64,000 nucleotides of DNA from positions 946,501-1,010,500 of the forward strand of contig NZ_CP091913.1 in NCBI RefSeq assembly GCF_022063185.1. The letters are read 5' to 3'. Numbering within the stretch: position 1 is the first letter of the stretch; every line of letters begins with the position of its first letter. The notes beneath the pieces are model-generated. The model was not told the DNA's origin, made no database searches, and saw only the letters and a program-made list of their open reading frames with translations. Source of the DNA: Nostoc sp. UHCC 0870. Lineage in GTDB: Bacteria; Cyanobacteriota; Cyanobacteriia; Cyanobacteriales; Nostocaceae. Positions 55,475-63,616 of this stretch are shown piece by piece. The position numbers were made by a program, and so were the translations under genes.

Positions 55475-56551
55475 ATGCTTGATGCCATTATCATTCTCTC
55501 ATTTATCCTGGCAGCCGCAGGCATCGGGTTCTACAGCACCGATCTGCTACCCAACGGGTCATTAGATCGGGTGACGAATCTGGACGCTTTACGCCTAACT
55601 GTTGCAGTTTTTGCCGCCATCATTGGTGGTGCGATCGGACTGAGTTTTCAAACCACCTACCGCCGCTTAGAAAACCAAGTCCGAGAAATGCCTCTGGAAG
55701 TAATTTTAACCCGTGCCATTGGCTTAGTCATTGGGTTATTATTAGCAAACTTAATGTTAGCCCCGCTATTTTTACTGCCCATTCCAGCAGACTTTAGTTT
55801 TATTAAACCACTAGTAGCAGTGGTTGGTAGTATTATCCTATCCGTTACTGGCATGAATTTAGCCGACACCCACGGACGGGGTTTATTGCGGTTTATTAAT
55901 CCTAATACTGTGGAAACAATGGTAGCGGAAGGAACACTCAAACCCGCCAGCACCAAAGTTTTAGACACAAGCTGTATTATCGATGGTCGAATTGAAACAC
56001 TACTAGAAACCGGATTTCTAGAAGGGCAAATCATCGTTCCACAGTTTGTCTTACAAGAATTGCAGCAAGTCGCTGATGCGAGTAAAGACCAAAAGCGGGT
56101 GCGGGGAAGGCGTGGACTAGAAATATTGAACCGTGTTAAGGAATCATATCCAGATCGAATTATTATCAACCCATCCGATTATGATGATATTCCTACGGTA
56201 GATGCTAAATTAGTGCGCTTTGCCCAAGAAATCAACGGCACACTCCTCACCAATGACTACAACTTATCTAAAGTTGCCAGCGTGCAGAAAGTGCCAGTGT
56301 TAAATGTGAACGACCTCGTGAATGCTGTCCGTCCTACCTATTTACCTGGGGATAACCTTGACCTCAAAATTCTTAAAGAAGGTAAAGAACCCAGCCAGGG
56401 TATTGGTTATTTAGATGATGGCACAATGGTTGTCGTTGAGGAAGGTAGAAAGTATGTAGGTGGTGAACTGCGGGTAGTAGTTACCAGCGCATTGCAAACT
56501 ACAGCCGGACGGATGATTTTTGCCAAACCCCAAGCTTCAGCATTGGCGTGA
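55475..56551 (+). CDS. PIN/TRAM-domain membrane protein (YacL type)
   Basis: 358 residues. Four hydrophobic segments occupy residues 1-135. A PIN nuclease domain follows (KVLDTSCIIDGRIETLLETGFL near 162, with acidic residues also in VDAKLVRFAQ and LLTNDYNLSKVA), and a C-terminal TRAM domain (GIGYLDDGTMVVVEEGRKYVGGEL near 305). This is the layout of YacL-like proteins. The role, perhaps RNA cleavage or binding at the membrane, is unknown. Confidence 0.9.
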   Translation: MLDAIIILSFILAAAGIGFYSTDLLPNGSLDRVTNLDALRLTVAVFAAIIGGAIGLSFQTTYRRLENQVREMPLEVILTRAIGLVIGLLLANLMLAPLFLLPIPADFSFIKPLVAVVGSIILSVTGMNLADTHGRGLLRFINPNTVETMVAEGTLKPASTKVLDTSCIIDGRIETLLETGFLEGQIIVPQFVLQELQQVADASKDQKRVRGRRGLEILNRVKESYPDRIIINPSDYDDIPTVDAKLVRFAQEINGTLLTNDYNLSKVASVQKVPVLNVNDLVNAVRPTYLPGDNLDLKILKEGKEPSQGIGYLDDGTMVVVEEGRKYVGGELRVVVTSALQTTAGRMIFAKPQASALA

Positions 56552-56751
56552 GGGAAATGTCTGTTGGAAATAAAGTTAAATTATGCGATCGGTGTAGGAA
56601 TACTCAACCTGCACCGATTTTGTATAGGGTGAAATTTGAAGCAGATGGAAAGTGGGTTTTCGTCTGTCCTCAATGTTGGACTGATGTGAGTGCAAATAAC
56701 CCATTCTATGTTTACGGTGGAACGTGGAAAGCGAAGAAGCAGAAGAAGTAG
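56548..56751 (+). CDS. Small zinc-binding protein
   Basis: 67 residues from a GTG that overlaps the end of the PIN/TRAM gene (GTGA); an in-frame ATG at 56557 is an equally good start. CDRC near residue 13 and CPQC near 44 make a likely zinc-binding pair. The basic C-terminus ends KAKKQKK. Probably co-transcribed with the upstream gene. Function unknown. Confidence 0.7.
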   Translation: MREMSVGNKVKLCDRCRNTQPAPILYRVKFEADGKWVFVCPQCWTDVSANNPFYVYGGTWKAKKQKK

Positions 56752-56777
56752 TAGTCTGTCAAGAAATAATTGATTAA

Positions 56778-56812
56778 TTCCCAATGACTAATGACTAATG
56801 ACTAATGACTCT
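56778..56812. repeat. STRR heptamer array (taatgac)
   Basis: Four tandem copies of the heptamer AATGACT lie after the small zinc-binding protein gene. Confidence 0.8.
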
Positions 56813-56943
56813 TCAAATTTTTTATTTTTTCCTTAAAGACTGCATAAAGCACAAAAGTCAAACCTATTGGACAATAACAGCTTGAAAAATCACAAGATGC
56901 AAGCTGGTTCACAATGTTGTTAACCAATTAGGGTTTCAGAATT

Positions 56944-57360
56944 ATGAATATCAAAACTATGCTGTCGGCTCGGTTTTTATTGATGCTGAGTCTAGCTGTT
57001 CCTACTGTGATGCTGTCTACAGTCGCTGGAGTTAAAGCCCAAGAGGTTGCACCACATAAAGTCAACTTAAGTCAGAAACAGCCTTTTATTCAAGACACTT
57101 TCCGGCGCGATACTCTATTAGATTTGCATAAATCACCCGTATTTAGTAACGATGGCGGTACTGGTAAGGAAGCTTCTGATAAAGGCAAAGATGCCTCTGA
57201 TAAAGGTTCTGACAACAAAGAAGCGTGTGATAATCCCTGCGGTGGTCATTTCAACTCTAGAGACCCCGTAATTTTACCAGCCGATGGATTTCGTCGTCCT
57301 GCACAATTACAGAACATTCGTTCTAAGTCTTTGCTCAAAGGCAGTAACCCTATTTTTTAA
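56944..57360 (+). CDS. Small secreted protein
   Basis: 138 residues. The N-terminus is a signal peptide (MLSARFLLMLSLAVPTVMLS, cleavage probably near VKAQE at about 33). The mature part has a repeated Lys/Asp-rich segment (KEASDKGKDASDKGSDNK, about 78-95), a CDNPCGGH motif near 97 and a basic C-terminus. Not recognised. It is 89 bases upstream of the ATP-grasp partner gene in the same direction, but the Sec signal argues against a simple peptide-substrate role. Confidence 0.65.
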   Translation: MNIKTMLSARFLLMLSLAVPTVMLSTVAGVKAQEVAPHKVNLSQKQPFIQDTFRRDTLLDLHKSPVFSNDGGTGKEASDKGKDASDKGSDNKEACDNPCGGHFNSRDPVILPADGFRRPAQLQNIRSKSLLKGSNPIF

Positions 57361-57449
57361 GTAGAACTTAGAAGGCAGAAGGGAAAAGGAGTATCTAATT
57401 TTCTTTTTCCTTCTTGACTAATTAAAAATATCTAAAATAATTCAAGACA

Positions 57450-58238
57450 ATGGACTTGATAATTGTAGGCGATCGCAGCGATCGCTTTTGTACCGAAGTT
57501 CTCGATTTAGTGCAGCAAGCTGGCTACAAGACTGATATTCTCGATGTCTGTGATGCAGCTCGTTTATTTTCCATTGGTATGGAAGACGGACAAGTTTTTG
57601 TCACCCCTGACATCCCAATTTTACTGAGAATTCAACCACCATCTACCATCAGAACCAGTTTTGATGATTCATTTATCTACGGTGAATGTCTCTCAACTTT
57701 ATGGGCAGCTGCCACACTCAATAAATCACCAGTAATTAATCGTCCCACACCCCAGAGTATTTGGGGTAAAACCTCATATTCTTCTGTGTTAACAGCAGTG
57801 CGTGCAGGCTGTCAGGAAAACGACATTGAAATATTTTCCTCTCAAATGCTACCGCCGCACACCCCCAAAATTAATCAACAATGGTACGTGCAAGATTTAG
57901 CAACCTATAACACCACAGCTTACCCCAACACGCCCCAAGGTGAAGGGCCTTATCGGGGACGTTGGGCAGATATCGACCCTGGTTATGAAATTGTTGTTGT
58001 CTTAGAAGATAAAGCTTGGCGTTCCACCACCGTTCCCTTAGAACATTTAGCACTAGAAGAAAAAAGTATTTCCCTCATCAGGAATTTAGACCTGACATTC
58101 GCTACTGTCACCTGGAGTATTTCCGAAAACCTGGAAGATGCAACTATTGCCAGGATAGATTCTTTTCCCTTAATGGAACAAATTCAATTTGTTTGGCCTG
58201 CTCTTGCTCCCGCACTCTTGGAGGTTCTGTTCTCATGA
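57450..58238 (+). CDS. Partner protein of the ATP-grasp/oxygenase fusion
   Basis: 262 residues, not a known enzyme family to me. The first 120 residues resemble the pre-ATP-grasp N-terminal part of its downstream neighbour: MDLIIVGDRSDRFCTEVLDL against MIYAIGIDSDRTFRHFNRET, and SPVINRPTPQSIWGKTS against GVVINRPGGRTDNSSK. It lacks ATP-grasp catalytic motifs. The stop codon overlaps the next start (ATGA), so the two products are probably made in equal amounts and may form a complex. Confidence 0.7.
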   Translation: MDLIIVGDRSDRFCTEVLDLVQQAGYKTDILDVCDAARLFSIGMEDGQVFVTPDIPILLRIQPPSTIRTSFDDSFIYGECLSTLWAAATLNKSPVINRPTPQSIWGKTSYSSVLTAVRAGCQENDIEIFSSQMLPPHTPKINQQWYVQDLATYNTTAYPNTPQGEGPYRGRWADIDPGYEIVVVLEDKAWRSTTVPLEHLALEEKSISLIRNLDLTFATVTWSISENLEDATIARIDSFPLMEQIQFVWPALAPALLEVLFS

Positions 58239-59866
58239 TTTACGCCATTGGCATCGACTCAGACCGAACTTTTCGTCATTTTAACCGCGAAACTGCCAAG
58301 CGCGGTATTGAGGTACAATCCATTAACCTCAGAGATGTCATTCTTTCAGGAGACTGGCGGTTGGCACTTCCTGATGATGGCATGAGTTGGCTGAGTATAG
58401 GCGAAGAAAAATATCCCCTAGACCCCAAAGGTGCTTATTATTGCCGGATTATTGACCTTTCTAGTGTGCAATCAGACATGGCTACGGCTATGCGTTGGCG
58501 GAGTTTGTTAGCCGCGCTTTGTGTTTGGTTAGAACATATTCCAGGGGTGGTAATTAATCGTCCTGGTGGTCGTACTGATAATTCTTCTAAACCCCTGCAT
58601 GAGTATTCTTTGCAATCGTGGGGCTTCAATGTTCCCCCCAGCCTCACAAGTTCTGATCCCGAACTATTAGCAGCTTTTGCTAGTGTTGGTAAAACTATTG
58701 TTAAACCTGCATCGGGTATTCGTGCCGATAGTCGCTTAGTTGAACCCGAAGAATTTCTCGATTTTCACCCATCCCAAGGGCCAGTGCATTTACAAAGATA
58801 CGTCGCTGGTGCAGATGTCCGCGCCCATGTGGTAGGAAATCAGGTTCACGCGGAAATTATTAACTGTTCACAAGTAGACTATCGCCGTTCTTATCAAGAG
58901 TCAAAATATTCTCCTTGGCAATTACCTGAGTCTTTAAATCAACAAATTATTCAGGCTACAGCAGCTTTTGGTTTACAGTTTGCTGGCTGGGATTTTAAAG
59001 TTACAGAAGACCATCAATACTGGTGTTTAGAAGCTAATCCGATGCCGGGATATGATGGCTATGATATTAGAGATGAAGGACGGATTACCGATTCACTATT
59101 AGCCTTGCTGACACAACAAAATACTATTAAAGAATTCCCCAATAGCCAAGTTTTCACAGATGAAATTTTAACAGAAAAACAATGTGCTGAAGTTTATGCC
59201 ACGATTAAAAACTTAAAAGAACATTGGATTTCCAGAGGGCAAGAACCAGCTAGTTTTTTCACTTTGGGCACAGCATCCTATTTGGATTTCTTAAATATAC
59301 CTGACTTTGCAGGCGATTATTATACTAGAGCCAAACAATATAATTCCCTGTTGCAAAAACATTTTGCTTGGCTTTATACATTAGTGATAAATTCCCTAGA
59401 AAAACAACTACAAGCACCAATTAATTATCACCCTGATTTTGCCCTACCTGGATTTCATATTTGGGAAACACCAGCAATTTTCACGAAATCAACAGCATCA
59501 GTTCATTTTGATTTACAATACCAAAATCTCAATTGGCAAGACCAAGCAAATATAGATTTTCAACGCACAATTTCTTTTACTCTCCCAATTAAACTGCCTC
59601 AATTGGGCGGGGGGCTAAATGTTTGGGATTTAACTTATGACGAATATACTGATGGTCGCGACTCCAATCATTTAGGCGATGTAGAAGTGATGAAACGCTT
59701 TAGAAATAAAACTGTTCATCCTTATACAGTGGGTAAAATTGTAATCCATTGTGGACATTCACTGCATCAAATTGCTGCGATCGCTGAAGTTAATCCCGGT
59801 GATGAACGCATCACTCTACAAGGTCACGGCGTATATCACAATGGGCAATGGCTACTCTATTGGTAA
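58235..59866 (+). CDS. ATP-grasp ligase fused to a 2-oxoglutarate/Fe(II) oxygenase-like domain
   Basis: 543 residues from the ATG at 58235; a longer open frame to 58016 only overlaps the previous gene. The N-terminal pre-ATP-grasp part (1-140) leads to ATP-grasp motifs: KTIVKPASGIRADSRLV near 153, VHLQRYVAGADVRAHVVG near 183, WDFKVTEDHQYWCLEANPMPGYDGYD near 250 (Mg-binding Asp, Glu, Asn). The C-terminal part (about 375-543) has SVHFDLQYQ near 425 (HxD), a distal His in VIHCGHSLHQIA near 507 and Arg in DERITLQGHG, the HxD...H...R set of 2-oxoglutarate oxygenases. Substrate unknown; ligation followed by hydroxylation of the same product is a plausible reading. Confidence 0.82.
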   Translation: MIYAIGIDSDRTFRHFNRETAKRGIEVQSINLRDVILSGDWRLALPDDGMSWLSIGEEKYPLDPKGAYYCRIIDLSSVQSDMATAMRWRSLLAALCVWLEHIPGVVINRPGGRTDNSSKPLHEYSLQSWGFNVPPSLTSSDPELLAAFASVGKTIVKPASGIRADSRLVEPEEFLDFHPSQGPVHLQRYVAGADVRAHVVGNQVHAEIINCSQVDYRRSYQESKYSPWQLPESLNQQIIQATAAFGLQFAGWDFKVTEDHQYWCLEANPMPGYDGYDIRDEGRITDSLLALLTQQNTIKEFPNSQVFTDEILTEKQCAEVYATIKNLKEHWISRGQEPASFFTLGTASYLDFLNIPDFAGDYYTRAKQYNSLLQKHFAWLYTLVINSLEKQLQAPINYHPDFALPGFHIWETPAIFTKSTASVHFDLQYQNLNWQDQANIDFQRTISFTLPIKLPQLGGGLNVWDLTYDEYTDGRDSNHLGDVEVMKRFRNKTVHPYTVGKIVIHCGHSLHQIAAIAEVNPGDERITLQGHGVYHNGQWLLYW

Positions 59867-60091
59867 TAACTTACTCACGAAGAAAGACAATCCCACCTCA
59901 GTACACTGGGGAGGTGGAATCAGTCCAATGCGGTCAAAATATAGCGTTTGGGGATTGAGTCCTAAACTACGGGAGACTTCACCCATTTTGAACAAAAATG
60001 TTGAGCGCAGTCCTTACCTATAACGAAGTTTAGGTAGGGTTTGCGAACATTGATAGGACTCCATAGCAATTTATACTTTTCTAGTTAAGTT

Positions 60092-60520
60092 TTATACAAA
60101 AATCGCCTCACTCATGCGCTGTTCCAGCAAATCTAACAACCCATCTACATCCTTACCAACTCGCTCAAAACAAACTGGCGGTGCTGGTTCTGGTGCAAAC
60201 TGAATTAACTTAATTTCACCCTTACCAATACCAATCATCACTACTTCAACTTCCGGTTGATTATGTTCAATAATTCCCAAAAGTTCTTGAAGCCGATTCT
60301 CAACATTATTATTTAATTTTTCTACCGCGTCCTTTGGACAATAAACAAAATGCGGTGTAGGCTGTAAATCGATGCCTATAGTACCTTGACTATCACCATT
60401 TTCTAACCATAAAGCCCAAAAAAGTGCAGCCAAGTCTTGCTGGTTTTCTTTCACAAACCTATCCAACTGGCCACGCCACTTGCTATCCCCTGATTCCGGC
60501 TGATTACTACCAAACATCAT
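60092..60520 (-). CDS. Conserved cyanobacterial protein, probable CcmS
   Basis: 142 residues. The pattern WRGQLDRFVKENQQDLAALFWALWLENGDSQG-TIGIDLQPTPHFVYCPKDAVEKLN matches, from memory, a conserved cyanobacterial protein now named beta-carboxysome assembly chaperone CcmS. This recall is not certain. The protein is acidic and cytoplasmic, without membrane segments. It is convergent with the ATP-grasp/oxygenase gene; upstream lies the relic of an ABC ATPase. Confidence 0.6.
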   Translation of the reverse strand: MMFGSNQPESGDSKWRGQLDRFVKENQQDLAALFWALWLENGDSQGTIGIDLQPTPHFVYCPKDAVEKLNNNVENRLQELLGIIEHNQPEVEVVMIGIGKGEIKLIQFAPEPAPPVCFERVGKDVDGLLDLLEQRMSEAIFV

Positions 60521-60544
60521 AATTAATTCGTAACTACAATCAGC

Positions 60545-60728
60545 ATTGCCAATGGTGGAAAGACGATGCGCGATTACCTAACGGTACGCTATGCGATTAC
60601 CTAACAGTACGCTATGCGATTACCTAACAGTACGCTATGCGATCGCAATTGTCGTTCTATCCACTGTAATTCTTTTTAGCGATCGCCCAATTCTTGCTTT
60701 AGTTTTATTATCCACCGCCGAGGTCGCT
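60545..60728 (-). pseudogene. Relic of an ABC exporter ATPase with a repeat insertion in the H-loop
   Basis: Read leftward from 60728 the sequence gives [18 protein letters not shown] (Walker B and D-loop, with the catalytic Glu changed to Lys), then [16 protein letters not shown], then three 23-bp repeats with stop codons, then IAHRLSTIGNAD (the H-loop and beyond). In an intact gene TTIAIA would run straight into HRLSTIGNAD. The rest of the gene is missing. It is a dead fragment of a HlyB-like transporter. Confidence 0.8.
60570..60638. repeat. Three 23-bp tandem repeats next to a HIP1 site
   Basis: Exact-length copies at 60570-60592, 60593-60615 and 60616-60638 (pattern gcgattacctaac-r-gtacgctat; one base differs in the first) run directly into GCGATCGC at 60639-60646. 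They interrupt the ABC ATPase relic. Confidence 0.92.
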
Positions 60729-60768
60729 TTATCTAAAAATATTGAGTAACCCCATTTTGTCCCGCACA

Positions 60769-60913
60769 TCAGCGTAAAATGGTGCGAGCGATTTTTGAAC
60801 CACCACTGAATCCAAGAGAATCAATGGCATCGGCTAAGATAGCCATCCAAGCTAAACTGGGAGCTAACACAAAGAATGCACCGCCAATGACTACAATAGT
60901 TGTATTGACACTC
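60769..60913 (-). pseudogene. Possible truncated membrane-protein fragment
   Basis: Leftward from the IS-like end at 60913 there is an open frame with a hydrophobic stretch (IVVIGGAFFVLAPSLAWMAILADAI) and a stop at 60769. It has no start codon of its own and begins exactly at the border of the mobile remnant, so it could be the tail of an interrupted gene. Other frames here are also open and the identity is unknown. Confidence 0.3.
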
Positions 60914-61482
60914 CTCGACCTAAAGGTACGAGGATTCTTGATTCATAGGCACACCTTAAAGCTAGAAGGAATTAGGCTCGCTAATTCGACTCCCTCACCA
61001 AATAACCCTACCTAAAGGTGGTATTACTCAGCTATGGCAACTAGTTCCAGTGGGCTTGCCTCCCCAAGCGTTCGGGTACTTGCTGAAAGTGCCTTAAAAA
61101 GCCGTTTCTCTCTTTCCCCTCGTTCCCGTATGCCCTACGGTACGTTGTTTTTTTGGGATAGCCAATTATTGAACTTCACTGGTATCGGCACTCTTTTGAG
61201 TCCATGCGTTTTTTAAGAGGTCTTTCGCTCCTCACGCACTAGCATCACTTTACGTCGTGGGTCGAGGGCAGTACCGACGAATCCTGCCCGATGCTAGACT
61301 ACCTCTATAGTGTAGCACAAATCTTGCCACAATGCCGAGAGAAAAAACCCTGAGAGTCCGACTTTCTGAAGATGAGTTTGAGAGACTTAAAAGCTATGCT
61401 GACAGCACCAATAGGATGGTTTCAGAGGTTATTCGGGACTACATTAAAAAACTCCCTAAAAAGCCGTCCTAGAAGGACGGGA
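60905..61482. mobile_element. IS200/IS605-like remnant carrying a ribbon-helix-helix gene
   Basis: A hairpin CCTCGACC-taaa-GGTaCGAGG (60913-60933) at one end and CCGTCC-tagaa-GGACGG (61464-61480) at the other resemble the subterminal hairpins of IS200/IS605 elements. Only a small RHH gene (61332-61472) remains intact; a decayed stretch with stop codons (around 61040-61330, leftward) may be the tail of a tnpB. It may be mobilisable in trans. Confidence 0.6.
61332..61472 (+). CDS. Small ribbon-helix-helix (CopG-like) protein
   Basis: 46 residues: a beta strand (EKTLRVRLSEDEF), two helices (EFERLKSYADST and RMVSEVIRDYIKKL) and a basic end. This is the CopG/Arc fold seen in small regulators, often encoded in IS200/IS605-type elements or antitoxin genes. 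The stop codon lies in the loop of the hairpin at 61464-61480. No toxin gene is adjacent. Confidence 0.7.
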   Translation: MPREKTLRVRLSEDEFERLKSYADSTNRMVSEVIRDYIKKLPKKPS

Positions 61483-62069
61483 CTTGTATCCCATTATTTT
61501 CGGTCAAAAATTTTATTTAAAACCGAACAACCAGCCGCCAACAAGATTTGTTGATGATACTGGTGTCCATAGTCAAACAGGCGACGGAGAGGATGTACGG
61601 AATGTCTACGCCCTTTTAATACCCGATGAGATTTAGATGCTATAGCCACAGCCGTTTACAGTTGCCAGACCCTGATAATACCACGGAAGAGAGTTGTAAG
61701 TGCTGTTAGCAGTAGCGCGGCCTTTAGCCGATGATGAATTGTGAGTGAGTAGTTTAGTATAACGAGTAATTAGTAGTGAATACTAACCGCTTAATTTGGT
61801 AGGTTTTTTCTCAACTTAGTGAACAATGGGAGGCTGTTTGAGTAAGTTTAACGCCAAAATTTTGACTATTTGCTATCCTTTCCTAACGGAGACGTTACGC
61901 GAACAGACTTATCTGTACACGTTGACTCACCATTCACAACGGGCTAAACGCCCCGCTACCGCTAACACAACTCAGCACTCACAACTCAGCACTCACAACT
62001 CAGCACTCACAACTCAGCACCTGCTAAACGCCGCGCTACCGCTAACAGCACTCACAAGGAGATAAAATC
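61483..62069. repeat. Repeat-rich gene-free region with a 14-bp tandem array
   Basis: No gene recognised. It holds dispersed repeats of the gctaaacgcc-gctaccgctaac type (61698-61720 reversed, 61940-61965 and 62024-62046) and a tandem array of the 14-mer cactcacaactcag (61967-62023). These lie immediately before the SPFH gene. Confidence 0.7.
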
Positions 62070-62912
62070 TTGAAAAATCAACAAATAGGGAATTGGCAAA
62101 CCACAGTTTTAGGGATTGTGTTAGCCATAATTGTAATTATTGGGTTAAATTCTTTTATTATTATCAACCCAGGACAAGCAGGAGTAATCAGTATTTTAGG
62201 CAAAGCTAGGGATGGTGCTTTAAGAGAGGGTATTCACTTGAAACCGCCTTTAATTTCCGTGATAGACGTGTATGATTTAACCGTACAAAAATTTGAAGTT
62301 CCCGCCGAAAGTTCTACGAAAGATTTGCAAAATTTAACAGCTAGGTTTGCTATTAACTTTCGCATTGATCCCATCCAAGTAGTTGAAGTGAGAAGAAAGC
62401 AAGGAACTCTAGAAAATATTGTCTCCAAAATCATCGCACCCCAAACCCAGGAATCATTCAAAATTGCCGCAGCTAGAAGAACAGTAGAAGAAGCAATTAC
62501 TAAACGAAGCGAACTCAAGGAAGACTTTGATAATGCCCTAAGCGATCGCCTAGATAAATATGGGATACTTGTATTAGATACTAGCGTCATTGATCTAACT
62601 TTCTCACCTGAATTTGCCAGAGCCGTAGAAGAAAAACAAATTGCCGAACAACGCGCCCAAAGAGCCGTCTATGTAGCACGAGAAGCAGAGCAAGAAGCCC
62701 AATCAGATATTAACCGCGCTAAAGGTAGGGCTGAAGCTCAAAGACTCTTAGCGGAAACTCTCAAAGCTCAAGGGGGACAATTAGTGCTACAAAAAGAAGC
62801 AATTGAAGCTTGGAGAAATGGCGGCTCGCAAATGCCTAAAGTATTAGTTATGGGTGGTGAATCCCAAAGTAATGTTCCCTTTATTTTCAATCTTGGTAAT
62901 ACCCAAGATTGA
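62070..62912 (+). CDS. SPFH/prohibitin-family membrane protein
   Basis: 280 residues from a TTG start supported by AAGGAG at 62056-62061, eight bases upstream. One N-terminal membrane helix (TTVLGIVLAIIVIIGLNSFIII) is followed by the Band 7 domain (NPGQAGVISILGKARDGALREGIHLKPPLI) and a long charged helix (EKQIAEQRAQRAVYVAREAEQEAQSDI). Proteins of this type form large ring or cage complexes at membranes and modulate proteases. Confidence 0.9.
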   Translation: MKNQQIGNWQTTVLGIVLAIIVIIGLNSFIIINPGQAGVISILGKARDGALREGIHLKPPLISVIDVYDLTVQKFEVPAESSTKDLQNLTARFAINFRIDPIQVVEVRRKQGTLENIVSKIIAPQTQESFKIAAARRTVEEAITKRSELKEDFDNALSDRLDKYGILVLDTSVIDLTFSPEFARAVEEKQIAEQRAQRAVYVAREAEQEAQSDINRAKGRAEAQRLLAETLKAQGGQLVLQKEAIEAWRNGGSQMPKVLVMGGESQSNVPFIFNLGNTQD

Positions 62913-62987
62913 CTATAATTTGCCTAATCACATATAACTCCCTGTCGGTTATCCCTACCTCATACACACAACAACAATCAATAACCC

Positions 62988-63416
62988 ATGAAACAATCTA
63001 TGCCAATGCCCAATCACCCCAACCTCACAACCACAGAAGCCAAAAAAATCCTCAATAAATTTAACTGTCTAGATATCGCACCCATTCTTAAACCATCAGA
63101 AAAAGAATTGGTACGCCAAGCATTAATTTTGTTCACCAAACTTTCTGATTATCAAATACTAGGAATTTGCGCTGACACAGCCGCAGAAGGACTACTAGCC
63201 ATGAGAACATATTCTCATGCTTTGGGTTATGAAGTACCCATTGATTTACCTGTAGTAGAAGGGCCAGTTTACATCAAATTAAATGGTAAAAATGGCTTAT
63301 GTTACCTCGATTCCTACGCAGGACATCATCGCGGCGTATTAGTCTCTTGTCAATCTTATGCAGAAGGAGGCATCAACGAAATGTATGGACATCTACCCCT
63401 GGACTTATTTGTCTAG
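62988..63416 (+). CDS. DUF1824 family protein
   Basis: 142 residues. The patterns LTTTEAKKILNKFNCLD near 14, QYIL-type ISADTAAEGLLAMRTYSHALGYE-like (ILGICADTAAEG near 58) and GPVYIKLNGKNGLCYLDSYAGHHRGVLVSCQS near 92 fit the cyanobacterial and plastid DUF1824 family. The biochemical role is unknown. It is 75 bases after the SPFH gene and followed by a strong terminator. Confidence 0.8.
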   Translation: MKQSMPMPNHPNLTTTEAKKILNKFNCLDIAPILKPSEKELVRQALILFTKLSDYQILGICADTAAEGLLAMRTYSHALGYEVPIDLPVVEGPVYIKLNGKNGLCYLDSYAGHHRGVLVSCQSYAEGGINEMYGHLPLDLFV

Positions 63417-63426
63417 AATTAGGCAA

Positions 63427-63468
63427 AAAGATGAGGTGCGTTAAAATAAATAAATGCACCTCATCTTT
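63427..63468 (+). terminator. Strong hairpin terminator after the DUF1824 gene
   Basis: AAAGATGAGGTGC (63427-63439) pairs perfectly with GCACCTCATCTTT (63456-63468), a 13-bp stem 11 bases after the stop codon. Confidence 0.75.
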
Positions 63469-63616
63469 ACTTATACTAAATTTTTGGTAAATACTCAAAA
63501 ATTCTCTCAAATCTCCTCTCTGCAACTCCGCGTCTGGAGCGTGAGCTTCAACCAAAATCTCTATTCACGCCCAACACCAAATCAGCAATAAATTCAACGG
63601 TTTCTTTTAAAATTCT

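Noticed and set aside
58016..58234. N-terminal extension of the ATP-grasp/oxygenase fusion
   Set aside because: It is an out-of-frame overlap with the upstream gene; the ATG at 58235 overlaps its stop as ATGA and matches the domain start.
60570..60646. 23-bp repeats as a CRISPR array
   Set aside because: The copies are contiguous with no spacers and lie inside a broken ABC ATPase gene.
61826..62065. Open frame of 79 codons before the SPFH gene
   Set aside because: More than half is made of the 14-bp tandem array and dispersed repeats; no ribosome-binding site or homology seen.
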